From assembly GCF_002127965.1 (NCBI RefSeq), contig NZ_CP018787.1, positions 1,922,001-1,986,000 on the forward strand: DNA of 64,000 nucleotides, read 5' to 3'. A model generated the notes under the pieces. The model worked only from the letters and a program-made list of their open reading frames with translations. It searched no databases and was not told where the DNA came from. The translations under genes and the position numbers were made by a program. Shown here one piece after another: positions 53,689 through 62,879 of the stretch; the first letter of the stretch is position 1; each line of letters starts with the position of its first letter. This DNA is from Oxalobacter formigenes. Lineage in GTDB: Bacteria; Pseudomonadota; Gammaproteobacteria; Burkholderiales; Burkholderiaceae_D.

Positions 53689-54984
53689 TTACGGGAGAAG
53701 AATCCGGTTGGTGAACTGCGCCGAAAATTCACTGCCTTTGCCCGGTTCCGATTCGATATCCAGTTGTGCGTCGTGGCGCAAAAGCGCATGACGCACAATG
53801 GCAAGACCAAGGCCGGTTCCCCTCTCTTTTCGGGAACGGCTTTTGTCGACCAGATAGAAACGCTGCGTCAGGCGGGGAATATGTTGGGGTTCAATTCCGA
53901 TACCGGTATCCCTGACTGAAAAACGGGGACCTTCCTCCGTCACGGCCCATTTGACCGTGATGCTGCCGCCCTCAGGCGTATAACGGATGGCATTCGTCAC
54001 CAGATTGGTAAAAGCGGTTCGGATTTCGTCCATACTGCCGTAAAGCGTTTGCGGGCCGTCCAGCTCCAGCGAAATAGTATGCTGCCCGTTCGAAATGGCC
54101 TGTCCTGCCTGGACAATCTGGCGGATCAGCAAATGGACGTCGAATTCCTCGCGCTTCAAAGGATAATCGGTCGATTCAAGATTGGTGAGCACCAGCATGT
54201 TTTCCACCAGAGACTGCATCCGTTCGCCCTGCTCCTTCATCATCTGCAGATGAGACAGGCGCGTTTCCCTGTCCATATCAGGCTGGGAAAGGGCAACTTC
54301 GAGAAAACCGTTGATCACCGTCAGGGGCGTGCGCAATTCATGAGACGCATTGGCAATGAAATCACGACGGATTTTTTCGATCCTGACCGACTCGGTCTTG
54401 TCATGCGTGACCAGAATCTGGCGGCGGTTCTCAAACGGGATGATCTGCAAGACCAGACGCCGGTCATTGAAGGTCATTTCAAGCGGCTTGTCGTAGCGTC
54501 CCAGAATGATGTAATCGATGAACTCGGGATTCCTGACGAGATTGGTAATGCGCATATCCTGATCCCGTTCCAGATTCAGGCCCAGATGCTTTTCCGCCAT
54601 CGGGTTGCACCATTCCAGGAACTGGACGTTGTCCATAATCGCCACACCGTCCGGCAAAAAGCTCATCGCTTCCCGAAACCGCGTCAGCCATTCGGTCAAA
54701 TCCTTTTTGCCGCGTTCCTCGTTCCGGTTCAGACGATACAGGTGCGCATAGACGGCATGCCAGGCGCCCCAGCCGTTCGGCAAACGCTCGCTTCTCGGTG
54801 AATCGAGCCATATATCGAGTTCAGATAAATAATAAAGCTGGGAGACGGTAATCGCCGTCGTGAACACCAGCCCTGCCAGAAGGCCGATAATCGGCCCGAA
54901 GAAATACCACAGTACCGCAGAACCGATCCAGATAAACGCCAGCCGCAAGGCTGCCGGAATCCAGAACAACACGTGGGGATTCAT
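53689..54984 (-). CDS. phoR: Phosphate-regulon sensor histidine kinase PhoR
   Basis: 431 residues. Two N-terminal transmembrane helices (LRLAFIWIGSAVLWYFFGPI; GLLAGLVFTTAITVSQLYYL) anchor it, without a large periplasmic domain, as in PhoR. A PAS domain (about 100-200) follows. Then come the dimerisation/phosphoacceptor helix with His in FIANASHELRTPLTVINGFL and the ATPase domain with the N box (NLVTNAIRYTP), G1 (DTGIGI) and G2 (GTGLGLAIVRHALL). It phosphorylates PhoB when phosphate is scarce, under control of the Pst complex through PhoU. Its start overlaps the phoB stop (ATGA), so it is co-translated. Last gene of the operon. Confidence 0.95.
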   Translation of the reverse strand: MNPHVLFWIPAALRLAFIWIGSAVLWYFFGPIIGLLAGLVFTTAITVSQLYYLSELDIWLDSPRSERLPNGWGAWHAVYAHLYRLNRNEERGKKDLTEWLTRFREAMSFLPDGVAIMDNVQFLEWCNPMAEKHLGLNLERDQDMRITNLVRNPEFIDYIILGRYDKPLEMTFNDRRLVLQIIPFENRRQILVTHDKTESVRIEKIRRDFIANASHELRTPLTVINGFLEVALSQPDMDRETRLSHLQMMKEQGERMQSLVENMLVLTNLESTDYPLKREEFDVHLLIRQIVQAGQAISNGQHTISLELDGPQTLYGSMDEIRTAFTNLVTNAIRYTPEGGSITVKWAVTEEGPRFSVRDTGIGIEPQHIPRLTQRFYLVDKSRSRKERGTGLGLAIVRHALLRHDAQLDIESEPGKGSEFSAQFTNRILLP

Positions 54985-55682
54985 TCACTTTTGTCCTTTT
55001 CCGAGAGCATATAGCCCATCCCGCGCACTGTCCTGACCAGATTTTCCTGTCCCTTTAACGCTTTTCTCAACCGCAGGACATGCACGTCAACCGTTCTTTC
55101 CTCGATATCCAGCTGGTTGCTCCATACCTTGTCGAGCAACTGGCTGCGGGAAAAGACCCTGTCCGGGTTGGCCATCAGAAATTTCAAAAGCTTGAATTCG
55201 GAATTGCCCATCTCGACGTCACTGCCGTCAATATTGACCTGACAGCTTTCAGGGTCGAGCGTGACACTTCCCGCACGCAAAAGGCTTTTCGCCCTGTCCG
55301 GCACCTTTCGGCGCAACAGGGCATTGATGCGGGCGACCAGTTCCTTGGGAGAAAACGGCTTCGTGATATAGTCGTCCGCTCCCTGATCCAGACCGGCCAC
55401 CTTGTCTTCCTCAAGTGTTTTGGCGGTCAGCATAATGACAGGCAGGGCTTTCATCTCGCGATGTTCGCGAATCCGGGTCAACAGGCGCAAACCGGACAGA
55501 TCCGGCAACATCCAGTCCAGAAGAACCACATCCGGACGAAAACGCTGCAAGGCCGTCCAGGCGTCGTTACCGGAAAAAACCGTTACCGGACGCCAGCCCG
55601 CGGATTTGACTGAAAAAGCGATCAACTCCGCAATCGCCGGTTCATCTTCCACTACCAGAATCGAAATCTCGTCACTTGCCAT
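54981..55682 (-). CDS. phoB: Phosphate-regulon response regulator PhoB
   Basis: 233 residues, OmpR/PhoB subfamily. The receiver domain has acidic residues in VEDEPAIAELIAFSV, the phospho-acceptor Asp in VVLLDWMLPDLSGL, and Thr and Lys in IMLTAKTLEED. The C-terminal winged helix follows (MGNSEFKLLKFLMANPDRVF; LDIEERTVDVHVLRLRKAL). It binds Pho boxes such as the one at 60535-60552. It lies between phoU and phoR in the operon. Confidence 0.96.
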   Translation of the reverse strand: MASDEISILVVEDEPAIAELIAFSVKSAGWRPVTVFSGNDAWTALQRFRPDVVLLDWMLPDLSGLRLLTRIREHREMKALPVIMLTAKTLEEDKVAGLDQGADDYITKPFSPKELVARINALLRRKVPDRAKSLLRAGSVTLDPESCQVNIDGSDVEMGNSEFKLLKFLMANPDRVFSRSQLLDKVWSNQLDIEERTVDVHVLRLRKALKGQENLVRTVRGMGYMLSEKDKSE

Positions 55683-55784
55683 TGAAAAAGCTTCCCGTTT
55701 TAAAATTTCTGTCAGTCGATGATTCCACCTGACCGGCTATTGCAAAAATTGCCGGAAAGACAAGAAACGCCAGACCCCTCCAGC

Positions 55785-56528
55785 TTATATCATCGTGCCC
55801 TGAAACTGCAATCGATAATCGGTATGACGGATATCTTCGCCGTCCACGACGTAAATCACGTATTCCCCGATATTGGTCGCATGATCCCCGATGCGCTCAA
55901 TCGCCTTGGCAGCCCAGAGAATGTCCAGACCGGCCGCAACCGTGCCCGGTTCCGCAGACATATACTCGATCAGATCACGCATCATATCGTGAAATTCCCT
56001 GTCGATAACGGCATCCAGCGCCATCAGGGCGATAGCCTGTTCCCTGTCCATGCGGGCATAGGCGTCCAGCGCCTCACGCAACATCCGCCGCGCCGTTTGC
56101 GACATGCCTGCCAGCGTCTGGTAATGATGGGGCAGCAGCAGTTCACGCGAGCGGATATTTTTGGCCGAGCGTGCGATTTTCGTCGCTTCATCGCCAATTC
56201 TTTCCAGATCGGTAATGACCTTTCCCGTCGCCGTCACATTGCGCAAATCGTTGGCTGCGGGCTGCCGCCTGACGATCAGTTCCGTCAGGGAGTGATCCAG
56301 TTCCACTTCCTGTCTGTTGACCTTTTCATCACCTTTTATGACCCGGTCTGCCAGCACTTCGTCATCTTTTTCCAGCGCGATCATCGCGTCCCTGAACTGG
56401 TCTTCCACCAGACCGCCCATCAAAAGCACTTTGGAACGAATCCATTCCAGATCCTGATCGTACTGTTTCGAAGAATGCATGCCCGACATCTGTTTTCCGT
56501 CCTGTTCCTTGTTATCCGTAAAATTCAT
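55785..56528 (-). CDS. phoU: Phosphate-signalling protein PhoU
   Basis: 247 residues from ATG 56528 (AGGGGAAAAACC upstream); the frame extends further up without support. Two PhoU three-helix bundles with metal-binding E/D motifs are visible (DLERIGDEATKIARSAKN; AIERIGDHATNIGEYVIYV). It links Pst transporter state to PhoR kinase activity and limits phosphate uptake. It follows pstB by 10 bases. Confidence 0.95.
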   Translation of the reverse strand: MNFTDNKEQDGKQMSGMHSSKQYDQDLEWIRSKVLLMGGLVEDQFRDAMIALEKDDEVLADRVIKGDEKVNRQEVELDHSLTELIVRRQPAANDLRNVTATGKVITDLERIGDEATKIARSAKNIRSRELLLPHHYQTLAGMSQTARRMLREALDAYARMDREQAIALMALDAVIDREFHDMMRDLIEYMSAEPGTVAAGLDILWAAKAIERIGDHATNIGEYVIYVVDGEDIRHTDYRLQFQGTMI

Positions 56529-56538
56529 GGTTTTTCCC

Positions 56539-57411
56539 CTAGCCGAAACGTCCGGTAATGTAGTCCTGCGTTTCCTTCTTCTCTGGTCGCATGAAGATCT
56601 TGTTCGTTTCGCCGAATTCCACGAGTTCGCCAAGATACATGTAAGCGGTATAGTCGGAACAGCGTGCGCCCTGTTGCATGTTATGCGTCACGATCGCAAT
56701 CGTGTACTCATCCTTCAGTTCGGCAATCAACTCTTCCACTTTCGCCGTCGAGATCGGGTCCAGCGCCGAAGTCGGCTCGTCCAGCAACAGCACTTCCGGC
56801 TTGACTGCCACGCAGCGGGCAATACACAAACGTTGCTGCTGTCCGCCGGACAGGCTCTGGCCGCTCTTGTGCAATTTGTCCTTCACTTCACCCCACAAGG
56901 CTGCCTTGTTCAACGCCCATTCGACCCGCTCGTCCATTTCCACACGGGAGAGGTCTTCGTACAGGCGAACGCCAAAAGCGATATTTTCATAAATCGTCAT
57001 CGGAAACGGCGTCGGCTTCTGGAAAACCATACCGACACGGGCACGCAGCATATTCACGTCCACGTCGGAATCGAGAATGTTCTTTCCCTTGAACAGGATC
57101 TCGCCTTCCGCCCGCTGTTTCGGGTAGAGGTCGTACATCCGGTTCATCGTGCGCAAGAGCGTCGATTTGCCGCAGCCGGACGGTCCGATAAACGCCGTCA
57201 CTTTCTTTTCGTGAATCGTCAGATCCACATTCTTCAGTCCCTGAAAATCGCCGTAATAAAAATTCAGGTTCTTTATCTCGATGCTTTTCTTCACATCTTC
57301 CGTTTTCGTTTGCGAAGCGTCGTTCACCTCCGGGCGAGCCATCATTGCAATCGCCATGTCATTTTCCACAGAGCCGCCTTTTTCATTTGTTCTGCCAGTT
57401 ACACAATTCAT
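56539..57411 (-). CDS. pstB: Phosphate ABC transporter ATP-binding protein PstB
   Basis: 290 residues from ATG 57411, where AAGGA is 6 bases upstream; in-frame ATGs at 57417 and 57432 are alternatives. The first 50 or so residues are an extension relative to E. coli PstB. Walker A is [12 protein letters not shown], the signature [15 protein letters not shown], Walker [14 protein letters not shown] and the switch His is in IVTHNMQQ. A homodimer powers import of phosphate through PstCA. 28 bases separate it from pstA. Confidence 0.95.
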   Translation of the reverse strand: MNCVTGRTNEKGGSVENDMAIAMMARPEVNDASQTKTEDVKKSIEIKNLNFYYGDFQGLKNVDLTIHEKKVTAFIGPSGCGKSTLLRTMNRMYDLYPKQRAEGEILFKGKNILDSDVDVNMLRARVGMVFQKPTPFPMTIYENIAFGVRLYEDLSRVEMDERVEWALNKAALWGEVKDKLHKSGQSLSGGQQQRLCIARCVAVKPEVLLLDEPTSALDPISTAKVEELIAELKDEYTIAIVTHNMQQGARCSDYTAYMYLGELVEFGETNKIFMRPEKKETQDYITGRFG

Positions 57412-57439
57412 ATCCATTCCTTCATTCGCCATCCGGCGA

Positions 57440-58300
57440 TCAACTTTCAGCCTTTTTGGCAAACACGATACGCGAGAGGACATTCAGTCCCAGCACACCC
57501 AGCGTAATCAGAAACGCCCCGCCCCATGCCAGCTCGCGCCAGTTGTCGTAAGGGCTCATCGCAAACTGGTAAATCACGACCGGCAGGTTTGCCATCGGCG
57601 CATTCATGTTCGACGAGAAAAACTGGTTATTCAGGGCCGTGAAGAGCAAGGGAGCGGTTTCGCCTGAAATGCGCGCCACAGCAAGAAGCACACCGGTCAG
57701 TACCCCTGCCTTGACGGCTTTCAGACGAATACTTGTCGCCACTTTCCACTTGGGTGCACCGAGAGCGAAAGCCGCTTCACGCAAGGCTGGCGGAACCAGA
57801 TTCAAAAAGTTGTCCGTCGTTCTCACCACCACCGGCAAGGCGATCAGCGACAGGGCAAAACTGCCTGCCCAGCCGGAAAAGTGCTTCACGTTCGCGACAT
57901 AAATCGCGTAAATGAACAGGCCGATCACAATCGACGGGGCGGAGAGCATGATATCGACGGTAAAGCGGGTCACCTTGCCGAACCAGCTCGTTTCACCGTA
58001 TTCCGCCAGATACATCCCCGCCATGATACCGACCGGCGTCGTAATCGCCGTCGTGGCGGCCACCATCAATACCGTCCCGACAATCGCATTCCACAGACCG
58101 CCGCCATCTTCACCGGGCGGAGGCGTCGTTTCGGAAAAGAGTGCCCAGTTCAGTGCGCCTACCCCATTGACGACCAGCGTATATAAAATCCAGACCAGAA
58201 AGGCGATCCCGAAAGCCATCGCACAAACGGACATCAGCATGCCCAGCCCGTGACGGAATTTGCGACGTCCAACAATCGTTTCAGTGCTTTTGCGTCTCAT
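57440..58300 (-). CDS. pstA: Phosphate ABC transporter permease PstA
   Basis: 286 residues, six transmembrane helices, and the EAA coupling loop ([20 protein letters not shown]) that contacts Pst[21 protein letters not shown] and [15 protein letters not shown] are typical PstA segments. Inner-membrane partner of PstC. It begins one base after the pstC stop, so translation is coupled. Confidence 0.95.
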   Translation of the reverse strand: MRRKSTETIVGRRKFRHGLGMLMSVCAMAFGIAFLVWILYTLVVNGVGALNWALFSETTPPPGEDGGGLWNAIVGTVLMVAATTAITTPVGIMAGMYLAEYGETSWFGKVTRFTVDIMLSAPSIVIGLFIYAIYVANVKHFSGWAGSFALSLIALPVVVRTTDNFLNLVPPALREAAFALGAPKWKVATSIRLKAVKAGVLTGVLLAVARISGETAPLLFTALNNQFFSSNMNAPMANLPVVIYQFAMSPYDNWRELAWGGAFLITLGVLGLNVLSRIVFAKKAES

Positions 58301-58301
58301 C

Positions 58302-59333
58302 TTACAAACCCTCCTTCTTCGCCATCCGGGCCAGCATCAGTTTGGAAGCCGCCAGCACGATAAAGGTAATCACAAACAGGATCAGGCCGAGCGCGAACAG
58401 GGCCGAGATATGCAGCTCCGAACTCGCTTCGGCGAATTCATTCGCCAGCGTCGAGGCGATACTGTTGCCCGGTGCGAAGAGCGACGAGGAAATCTTGTTG
58501 GCATTACCGATCACGAACGTGACCGCCATCGTCTCGCCAAGTGCACGACCCAGCCCCAGCATGATCCCGCCGACCACGCCGTTACGGGTGTAATGCAGAA
58601 CGATCCGTTTCATCACTTCCCAGCGGGTGCAGCCCAGCGCATAAGCCGATTCTTTCAGAACCGCAGGCACCGTCTCGAACACGTCGCGCATGACCGAAGA
58701 GATGAACGGGATGATCATGATCGCCAGAATGATGCCGGCGGTCAAAACACCGATCCCCATCATCGGGCCGGTAAACAGCAGGTCCAGCCCGGGAATTTGT
58801 CCCAAGGTCGATTCCAGCAACGGCTGGACATGATCGGCGAAAAGAGGCGCCAGAACAAAGAGACCCCACATACCGAAAATAATGCTTGGAATCCCTGCCA
58901 GCAGTTCAATCGCCGTGCCCATCGAACGGCGCAGCCAGACGGGACAGAGTTCCGTTAAAAACAGGGCAATACCGAAACTGACCGGTACAGCGATCAGCAA
59001 GGCAATGAACGATGTCACCAGCGTGCCGAAAATCGCAATCGCCGCGCCGTACACATCGTTGACCGGGTCCCATTCCACCGTCGTGATGAAGGCGAAACCG
59101 AATTCCTTAAAGGCAGGGATCGAGCTGTGAATCAGCGATACGAGGATTCCTGCCAACACCATCAACACAAACAGGGCAAACAGAAACGTCACCCCGTGAA
59201 AAATGCCGTCCTGCCACTTCTGGCGGCGACTGATCGCTTTCATCCGTTCCGTGACGGACGCCATCAGATTTTCTGTGCTATCCGCCTTGTTTGCGGAAGC
59301 TTCCTTATCCAGCACTGAAACCGGTACACTCAT
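58302..59333 (-). CDS. pstC: Phosphate ABC transporter permease PstC
   Basis: 343 residues. A cytosolic N-terminus of about 45 residues is followed by six transmembrane helices. [20 protein letters not shown] and the coupling loop [20 protein letters not shown] are characteristic of PstC. It forms the channel with PstA. Separated from pstS by 112 bases that contain a hairpin. Confidence 0.95.
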   Translation of the reverse strand: MSVPVSVLDKEASANKADSTENLMASVTERMKAISRRQKWQDGIFHGVTFLFALFVLMVLAGILVSLIHSSIPAFKEFGFAFITTVEWDPVNDVYGAAIAIFGTLVTSFIALLIAVPVSFGIALFLTELCPVWLRRSMGTAIELLAGIPSIIFGMWGLFVLAPLFADHVQPLLESTLGQIPGLDLLFTGPMMGIGVLTAGIILAIMIIPFISSVMRDVFETVPAVLKESAYALGCTRWEVMKRIVLHYTRNGVVGGIMLGLGRALGETMAVTFVIGNANKISSSLFAPGNSIASTLANEFAEASSELHISALFALGLILFVITFIVLAASKLMLARMAKKEGL

Positions 59334-59379
59334 CTGAATTCACCTGTTTTCATTTTTCCAATCAACTTTTTGGTTGAAA

Positions 59380-59406
59380 GCCTGCTTTTCTTTTGGAAAA
59401 GCAGGC
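59380..59406 (-). promoter_or_regulatory. Hairpin between pstS and pstC
   Basis: Stem GCCTGCTTTTC / GAAAAGCAGGC (approximate, G-A bulge) with no long T-run, plus a smaller TCAAC/GTTGA hairpin beside it. Such intercistronic hairpins commonly protect or partially terminate the pstS message so that the binding protein exceeds the permease. Confidence 0.55.
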
Positions 59407-59445
59407 ACCAGTAAAACCAACATCAATTTCAAATTACCTGTTCAC

Positions 59446-60480
59446 TTATTTCCAGACAGCCTGACCGTTTGCACCCTTCAACTCGGTCTTCCAGGATTTT
59501 TCGATCATCTTCACGACTGGAGCAGGCAATGCGACGTAGTCCAGTTCAGTTGCCATCTTGCCGCCGTTTTTGAACGACCAGTTAAAGAACTTCAGCACTT
59601 CCGCACCCTTGGCAGGATCAGCCTGAACTTTCTGCATCAGGATGAACGATGCGCCCGTGATCGGCCAGCCGGACTGATTCGTCAGAATCACGCCATAACC
59701 CGGTGTCTTGCTCCAGGGCGCTTTTGCAGCAGCCTGTTTGAACGAAGCGTCGTTCGGAGTGACGAACTTGCCGTTTTTACCCTTCAACTGGGTATAGGCA
59801 ATATTGTTTTTCTTGGCATAAGCGTATTCGACGTAACCGATGGAACCCTTGATACGCTGAACGTTGGCGGCAACGCCTTCGTTACCCTTGCCACCCACAC
59901 CGGTCGGCCATTTGACCGCCGTACCGGAACCGACTTTCGATTTGAAATCAGGACTGACTTTGGAGAGATAATCCGTCCAGAGGAAAGACGTACCGGAACC
60001 GTCAGCGCGGTGTACGACCGTAATGGCAGAACCCGGCAGGGAGATGCCCGGATTCATCGACGTGATCTTGCCATCGTTCCATTTGGTGATCTTGCCCAGA
60101 TAAATGTCGGCGAGAACGTCACCCGACATCTTCAACTGACCGGCCTTGACACCCGGCAGGTTCACGATAGGAACAACGCCACCTAAAATCGCAGGAAACT
60201 GGACCAGACCGGCCGCCTGCAATTCGGATGCTTTAAGCGGCATGTCGGAAGCGCCGAAATCGACGGTTTTGGCCTTGATCTGCTTGATGCCACCGCCGGA
60301 ACCGATCGCCTGATAATTCAGCTTCGAACCGGTAACCGATTTATAGGATTCGGCCCATTTTGCGTAAATCGGATAAGGGAAGGTCGCTCCGGCCCCCGTA
60401 ATATCCGCTGCACAAACCGACGCAGAGACCATTGCCGATGCCGCTGCCATGATTAACTTGCCCGTAAAAGAGACTTTCAT
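59446..60480 (-). CDS. pstS: Phosphate-binding periplasmic protein PstS
   Basis: 344 residues from ATG 60480 (GAGG 6 bases upstream; an in-frame ATG lies at 60486). Signal peptide MKVSFTGKLIMAAASAMVSA with cleavage after VCAA. Phosphate-binding segments: TGAGATFPYPIYAKWAESYK, YQAIGSGGGIKQI, DFGASDMPL, RADGSGTSFLWTDYLSKVSP. It captures phosphate in the periplasm for PstCAB. First gene of the operon, behind a Pho box. Confidence 0.96.
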   Translation of the reverse strand: MKVSFTGKLIMAAASAMVSASVCAADITGAGATFPYPIYAKWAESYKSVTGSKLNYQAIGSGGGIKQIKAKTVDFGASDMPLKASELQAAGLVQFPAILGGVVPIVNLPGVKAGQLKMSGDVLADIYLGKITKWNDGKITSMNPGISLPGSAITVVHRADGSGTSFLWTDYLSKVSPDFKSKVGSGTAVKWPTGVGGKGNEGVAANVQRIKGSIGYVEYAYAKKNNIAYTQLKGKNGKFVTPNDASFKQAAAKAPWSKTPGYGVILTNQSGWPITGASFILMQKVQADPAKGAEVLKFFNWSFKNGGKMATELDYVALPAPVVKMIEKSWKTELKGANGQAVWK

Positions 60481-60534
60481 ACACATCCTCGCTTTGTAAA
60501 AAAAATTGGGATAGGCACACTGTAAAAAACGAAT

Positions 60535-60552
60535 ATGACAACTTTGTTACAA
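60535..60552 (-). promoter_or_regulatory. Pho box of the pst operon
   Basis: On the minus strand TTGTAAC-AAAG-TTGTCAT: two 7-base half-sites with 11-base period, matching the PhoB consensus CTGTCAT-N4-CTGTCAT. TACAGT follows 10 bases later as a -10 element. The box is 55 bases before pstS. Confidence 0.75.
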
Positions 60553-60653
60553 AAATGACGAAATTCTGAAATCCTTGTCATAAACGGGAAAAACTTCCGT
60601 TTTCGTCCGTCACATAAAAAAACAGGAATCAGTTGCGGCAGGAAACATCAGGC

Positions 60654-60682
60654 TTGACGTTCATTTTGTAACTATATACAGT
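60654..60682 (+). promoter_or_regulatory. Candidate promoter of hicA
   Basis: TTGACG, 17 bases, TACAGT. The predicted start of transcription, about 7 bases further, coincides with the hicA ATG at 60689, implying a leaderless message. Confidence 0.45.
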
Positions 60683-60691
60683 TACAAAATG
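60662..60691. promoter_or_regulatory. Palindromic operator at the hicA start
   Basis: Perfect 12-base inverted repeat CATTTTGTAACT / AGTTACAAAATG around ATATAC. It covers the candidate -10 and the start codon of hicA. It is the expected binding site for the ribbon-helix-helix domain of HicB. Confidence 0.7.
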
Positions 60692-60934
60692 AACCAACGC
60701 GAAAAACTGCTGGCGAAAGCGAAACGAACGCCCGACAAACTGTCGTTCGAGGAGCTGGAGAAACTTTTGAAATCAAAAGGCTGGACATTCGCCCGCCAGA
60801 AGGGATCGCACCGGATCTGGATATCGCCGGAGAATGAACTCGTCCCCATTCAGTCTTTCGGCAAAACCGCCAAGTCCTATCAGGTCAGGCGAATATTGTT
60901 CATCATGGAACGGGAAGAAAAACCACAGGAATGA
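60689..60934 (+). CDS. hicA: HicA-type toxin (mRNA interferase)
   Basis: 81 residues. A HicA/YcfA dsRBD-like fold is indicated by SFEELEKLLKSKGWTFARQK, then GSHRIWISPEN with the catalytic His, and QVRRILFIMEREE. These toxins cleave translated mRNA and are neutralised by HicB. No Shine-Dalgarno precedes the start; the operator palindrome occupies its place, suggesting leaderless translation. The N-terminus is about 20 residues longer than the shortest HicA proteins. Confidence 0.88.
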   Translation: MNQREKLLAKAKRTPDKLSFEELEKLLKSKGWTFARQKGSHRIWISPENELVPIQSFGKTAKSYQVRRILFIMEREEKPQE

Positions 60935-61015
60935 TCTTCAGCAGCAAACGAACAAGGATATCTTTTAAAATCACACGATTGACGCCTGAAAATCAGGGCG
61001 AGGGAGACACTCAAT

Positions 61016-61357
61016 ATGGATCAGCGTTTCGACGGTTTTTCCGTCAGTTTATATCTCGATGACGAAGGCGCATGGCTCGCGCACTTTACCGAATTGCCCG
61101 ACATCTCGGCTTTCGGGCAAACCCCCGAGGCTGCGCTGGCGGAACTTGCCATCGCATGGGAAGCCATGAAAGAAACGTATCGGGACAAAGGCATGACCAT
61201 TCCCATCGCCCCCGCCAGAAAAAAATATTCCGGTTCGTTTAACGTCCGGATCGACAAATCCCTCCACCGTGCGCTTGCCATCGAAGCGGCGCGTGAAGGC
61301 GTTTCCTTAAATGCCATTGTGGCCAAGAAACTCTCAGAGTCCACCAAATTGCATTGA
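61016..61357 (+). CDS. hicB: HicB-type antitoxin
   Basis: 113 residues. The N-terminal HicB domain ([40 protein letters not shown]) is followed by a ribbon-helix-helix DNA-binding domain ([20 protein letters not shown], then [18 protein letters not shown]). It is expected to bind HicA and repress the operon through the palindrome at 60662-60691. It lies 81 bases after hicA, longer than usual, with GAGGGAG about 10 bases before the start. Confidence 0.88.
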   Translation: MDQRFDGFSVSLYLDDEGAWLAHFTELPDISAFGQTPEAALAELAIAWEAMKETYRDKGMTIPIAPARKKYSGSFNVRIDKSLHRALAIEAAREGVSLNAIVAKKLSESTKLH

Positions 61358-61445
61358 CGGTCAATTATTTATACGACCGGCAAATTCGGTTAAACTGGCG
61401 GATTCATTGAGACATCCGTCCACTGACGGCAAAACCGGCAACACC

Positions 61446-62792
61446 ATGCAAAAGAAAGTATTCATCAAAACATTCGGCTGCCAGATGAACGAGTACGACT
61501 CGGGCAAAATGGCCGACCTTCTGGAAGTCACCGACGGTTATATCCGTACCGACAAGGCCGAAGAAGCCGACCTCATCCTGTTAAACACCTGTTCCGTGCG
61601 TGAAAAGGCACAGGAAAAAGTCTTTTCCGACCTTGGCCGTTTCAACAAAACACTGCGCAGGAAAAATCCGGATCTCATCATCGGGGTCTCCGGCTGTGTC
61701 GCCTCGCAGGAAGGTGAAGCGATCGTCAAACGCGCGCCCTACGTCAATATCGTCTTCGGCCCGCAAACCCTGCACCGCCTGCCGGACATGATCCATGAGT
61801 ACGAAAAAACCGGCGACGCCCAAATCGACACCAGCTTTCCCGAAATCGAAAAATTCGATCATCTGCCGCCTGCCCGGGTGGAAATGCCGACGGCCTACGT
61901 CTCCATCATGGAAGGCTGCAGCAAATTCTGCAGCTATTGCATCGTCCCCTATACCCGTGGCGCAGAAGTTTCCCGCCCGCTGGAAGACGTGCTCGTTGAA
62001 ATCATCGGACTGGCCGAACAGGGCGTGAAAGAAATCACCCTGCTGGGCCAGAACGTCAATGCATACCGTGGCGCAATGGCTGGCGGAGAAATCGCCGACT
62101 TCGCCCTTTTGATCGAAACCGTCGCCGACATCCCCGGTATCGAACGCATCCGCTTCGTCACCAGCCATCCGAAAGAATTCACCCAGCGACTGATCGACGT
62201 ATACGAACGCGTACCGCAACTCGTCAGCCACCTGTACCTGCCGGCCCAGCACGGTTCCGACCGCATACTGGCGGCCATGAAGCGGGGCTACACCGTACTT
62301 GAATACAAATCCATCATCCGGCGGCTGAAAGCCATCCGGCCCGACCTGCTCGTCTCGAGCGACTTCATCGTCGGCTTCCCCGGCGAAACCGATGCGGATT
62401 TCGACGCCATGATGAAGCTGATCGACGACATCGACTTCGACAACAGTTTTTCCTTTTTATACAGTCCGCGTCCCGGAACGCCTGCCGCCGCCCTGCCGAT
62501 CGACATTCCGCTGGATGTCCGCAAAGACCGCCTGCAACGCCTCCAGACCCGGATCGAGGAACAGACGCGCCAGCACAACATGGCAATGGTCGGGAAAACC
62601 GAACGTGTCCTGATCGAAGGCCTGTCCCAGAGAAACCCGGGCCAGATTCAGGGCAGGACTGAAAACAACCGCGTCGTGCACATCCCCGGCGGCGACGATC
62701 CGAAACAGTGGATTGGCAAAATAATCGACGTCGACATCACCGAAACCCTTAACTTCGCGTTACGCGGGATATTGACCGATGCCGGAAAATAA
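61446..62792 (+). CDS. miaB: tRNA-2-methylthio-N6-dimethylallyladenosine synthase MiaB
   Basis: 448 residues from ATG 61446. The N-terminal UPF0004 domain has the three cluster-binding Cys in [30 protein letters not shown] and [11 protein letters not shown]. The radical SAM core has [17 protein letters not shown]-terminal TRAM domain ([20 protein letters not shown]) binds tRNA. MiaB adds a methylthio group to i6A37 of tRNAs reading UNN codons. It is followed 87 bases later by ybeZ, an order conserved in many beta- and gammaproteobacteria. Confidence 0.96.
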   Translation: MQKKVFIKTFGCQMNEYDSGKMADLLEVTDGYIRTDKAEEADLILLNTCSVREKAQEKVFSDLGRFNKTLRRKNPDLIIGVSGCVASQEGEAIVKRAPYVNIVFGPQTLHRLPDMIHEYEKTGDAQIDTSFPEIEKFDHLPPARVEMPTAYVSIMEGCSKFCSYCIVPYTRGAEVSRPLEDVLVEIIGLAEQGVKEITLLGQNVNAYRGAMAGGEIADFALLIETVADIPGIERIRFVTSHPKEFTQRLIDVYERVPQLVSHLYLPAQHGSDRILAAMKRGYTVLEYKSIIRRLKAIRPDLLVSSDFIVGFPGETDADFDAMMKLIDDIDFDNSFSFLYSPRPGTPAAALPIDIPLDVRKDRLQRLQTRIEEQTRQHNMAMVGKTERVLIEGLSQRNPGQIQGRTENNRVVHIPGGDDPKQWIGKIIDVDITETLNFALRGILTDAGK

Positions 62793-62879
62793 GCTTTTTT
62801 TCAACGAGAAAAGACAAAACAAAAACGGTTTGCGAGCTTACAATAAAGACTATCCTTCACGTCAACAAACGGAGCGACT

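Noticed and set aside
55683-55784. A Pho box before phoB
   Set aside because: Only a lone CTGACAG-like half-site is visible, without a second one at 11-base spacing.
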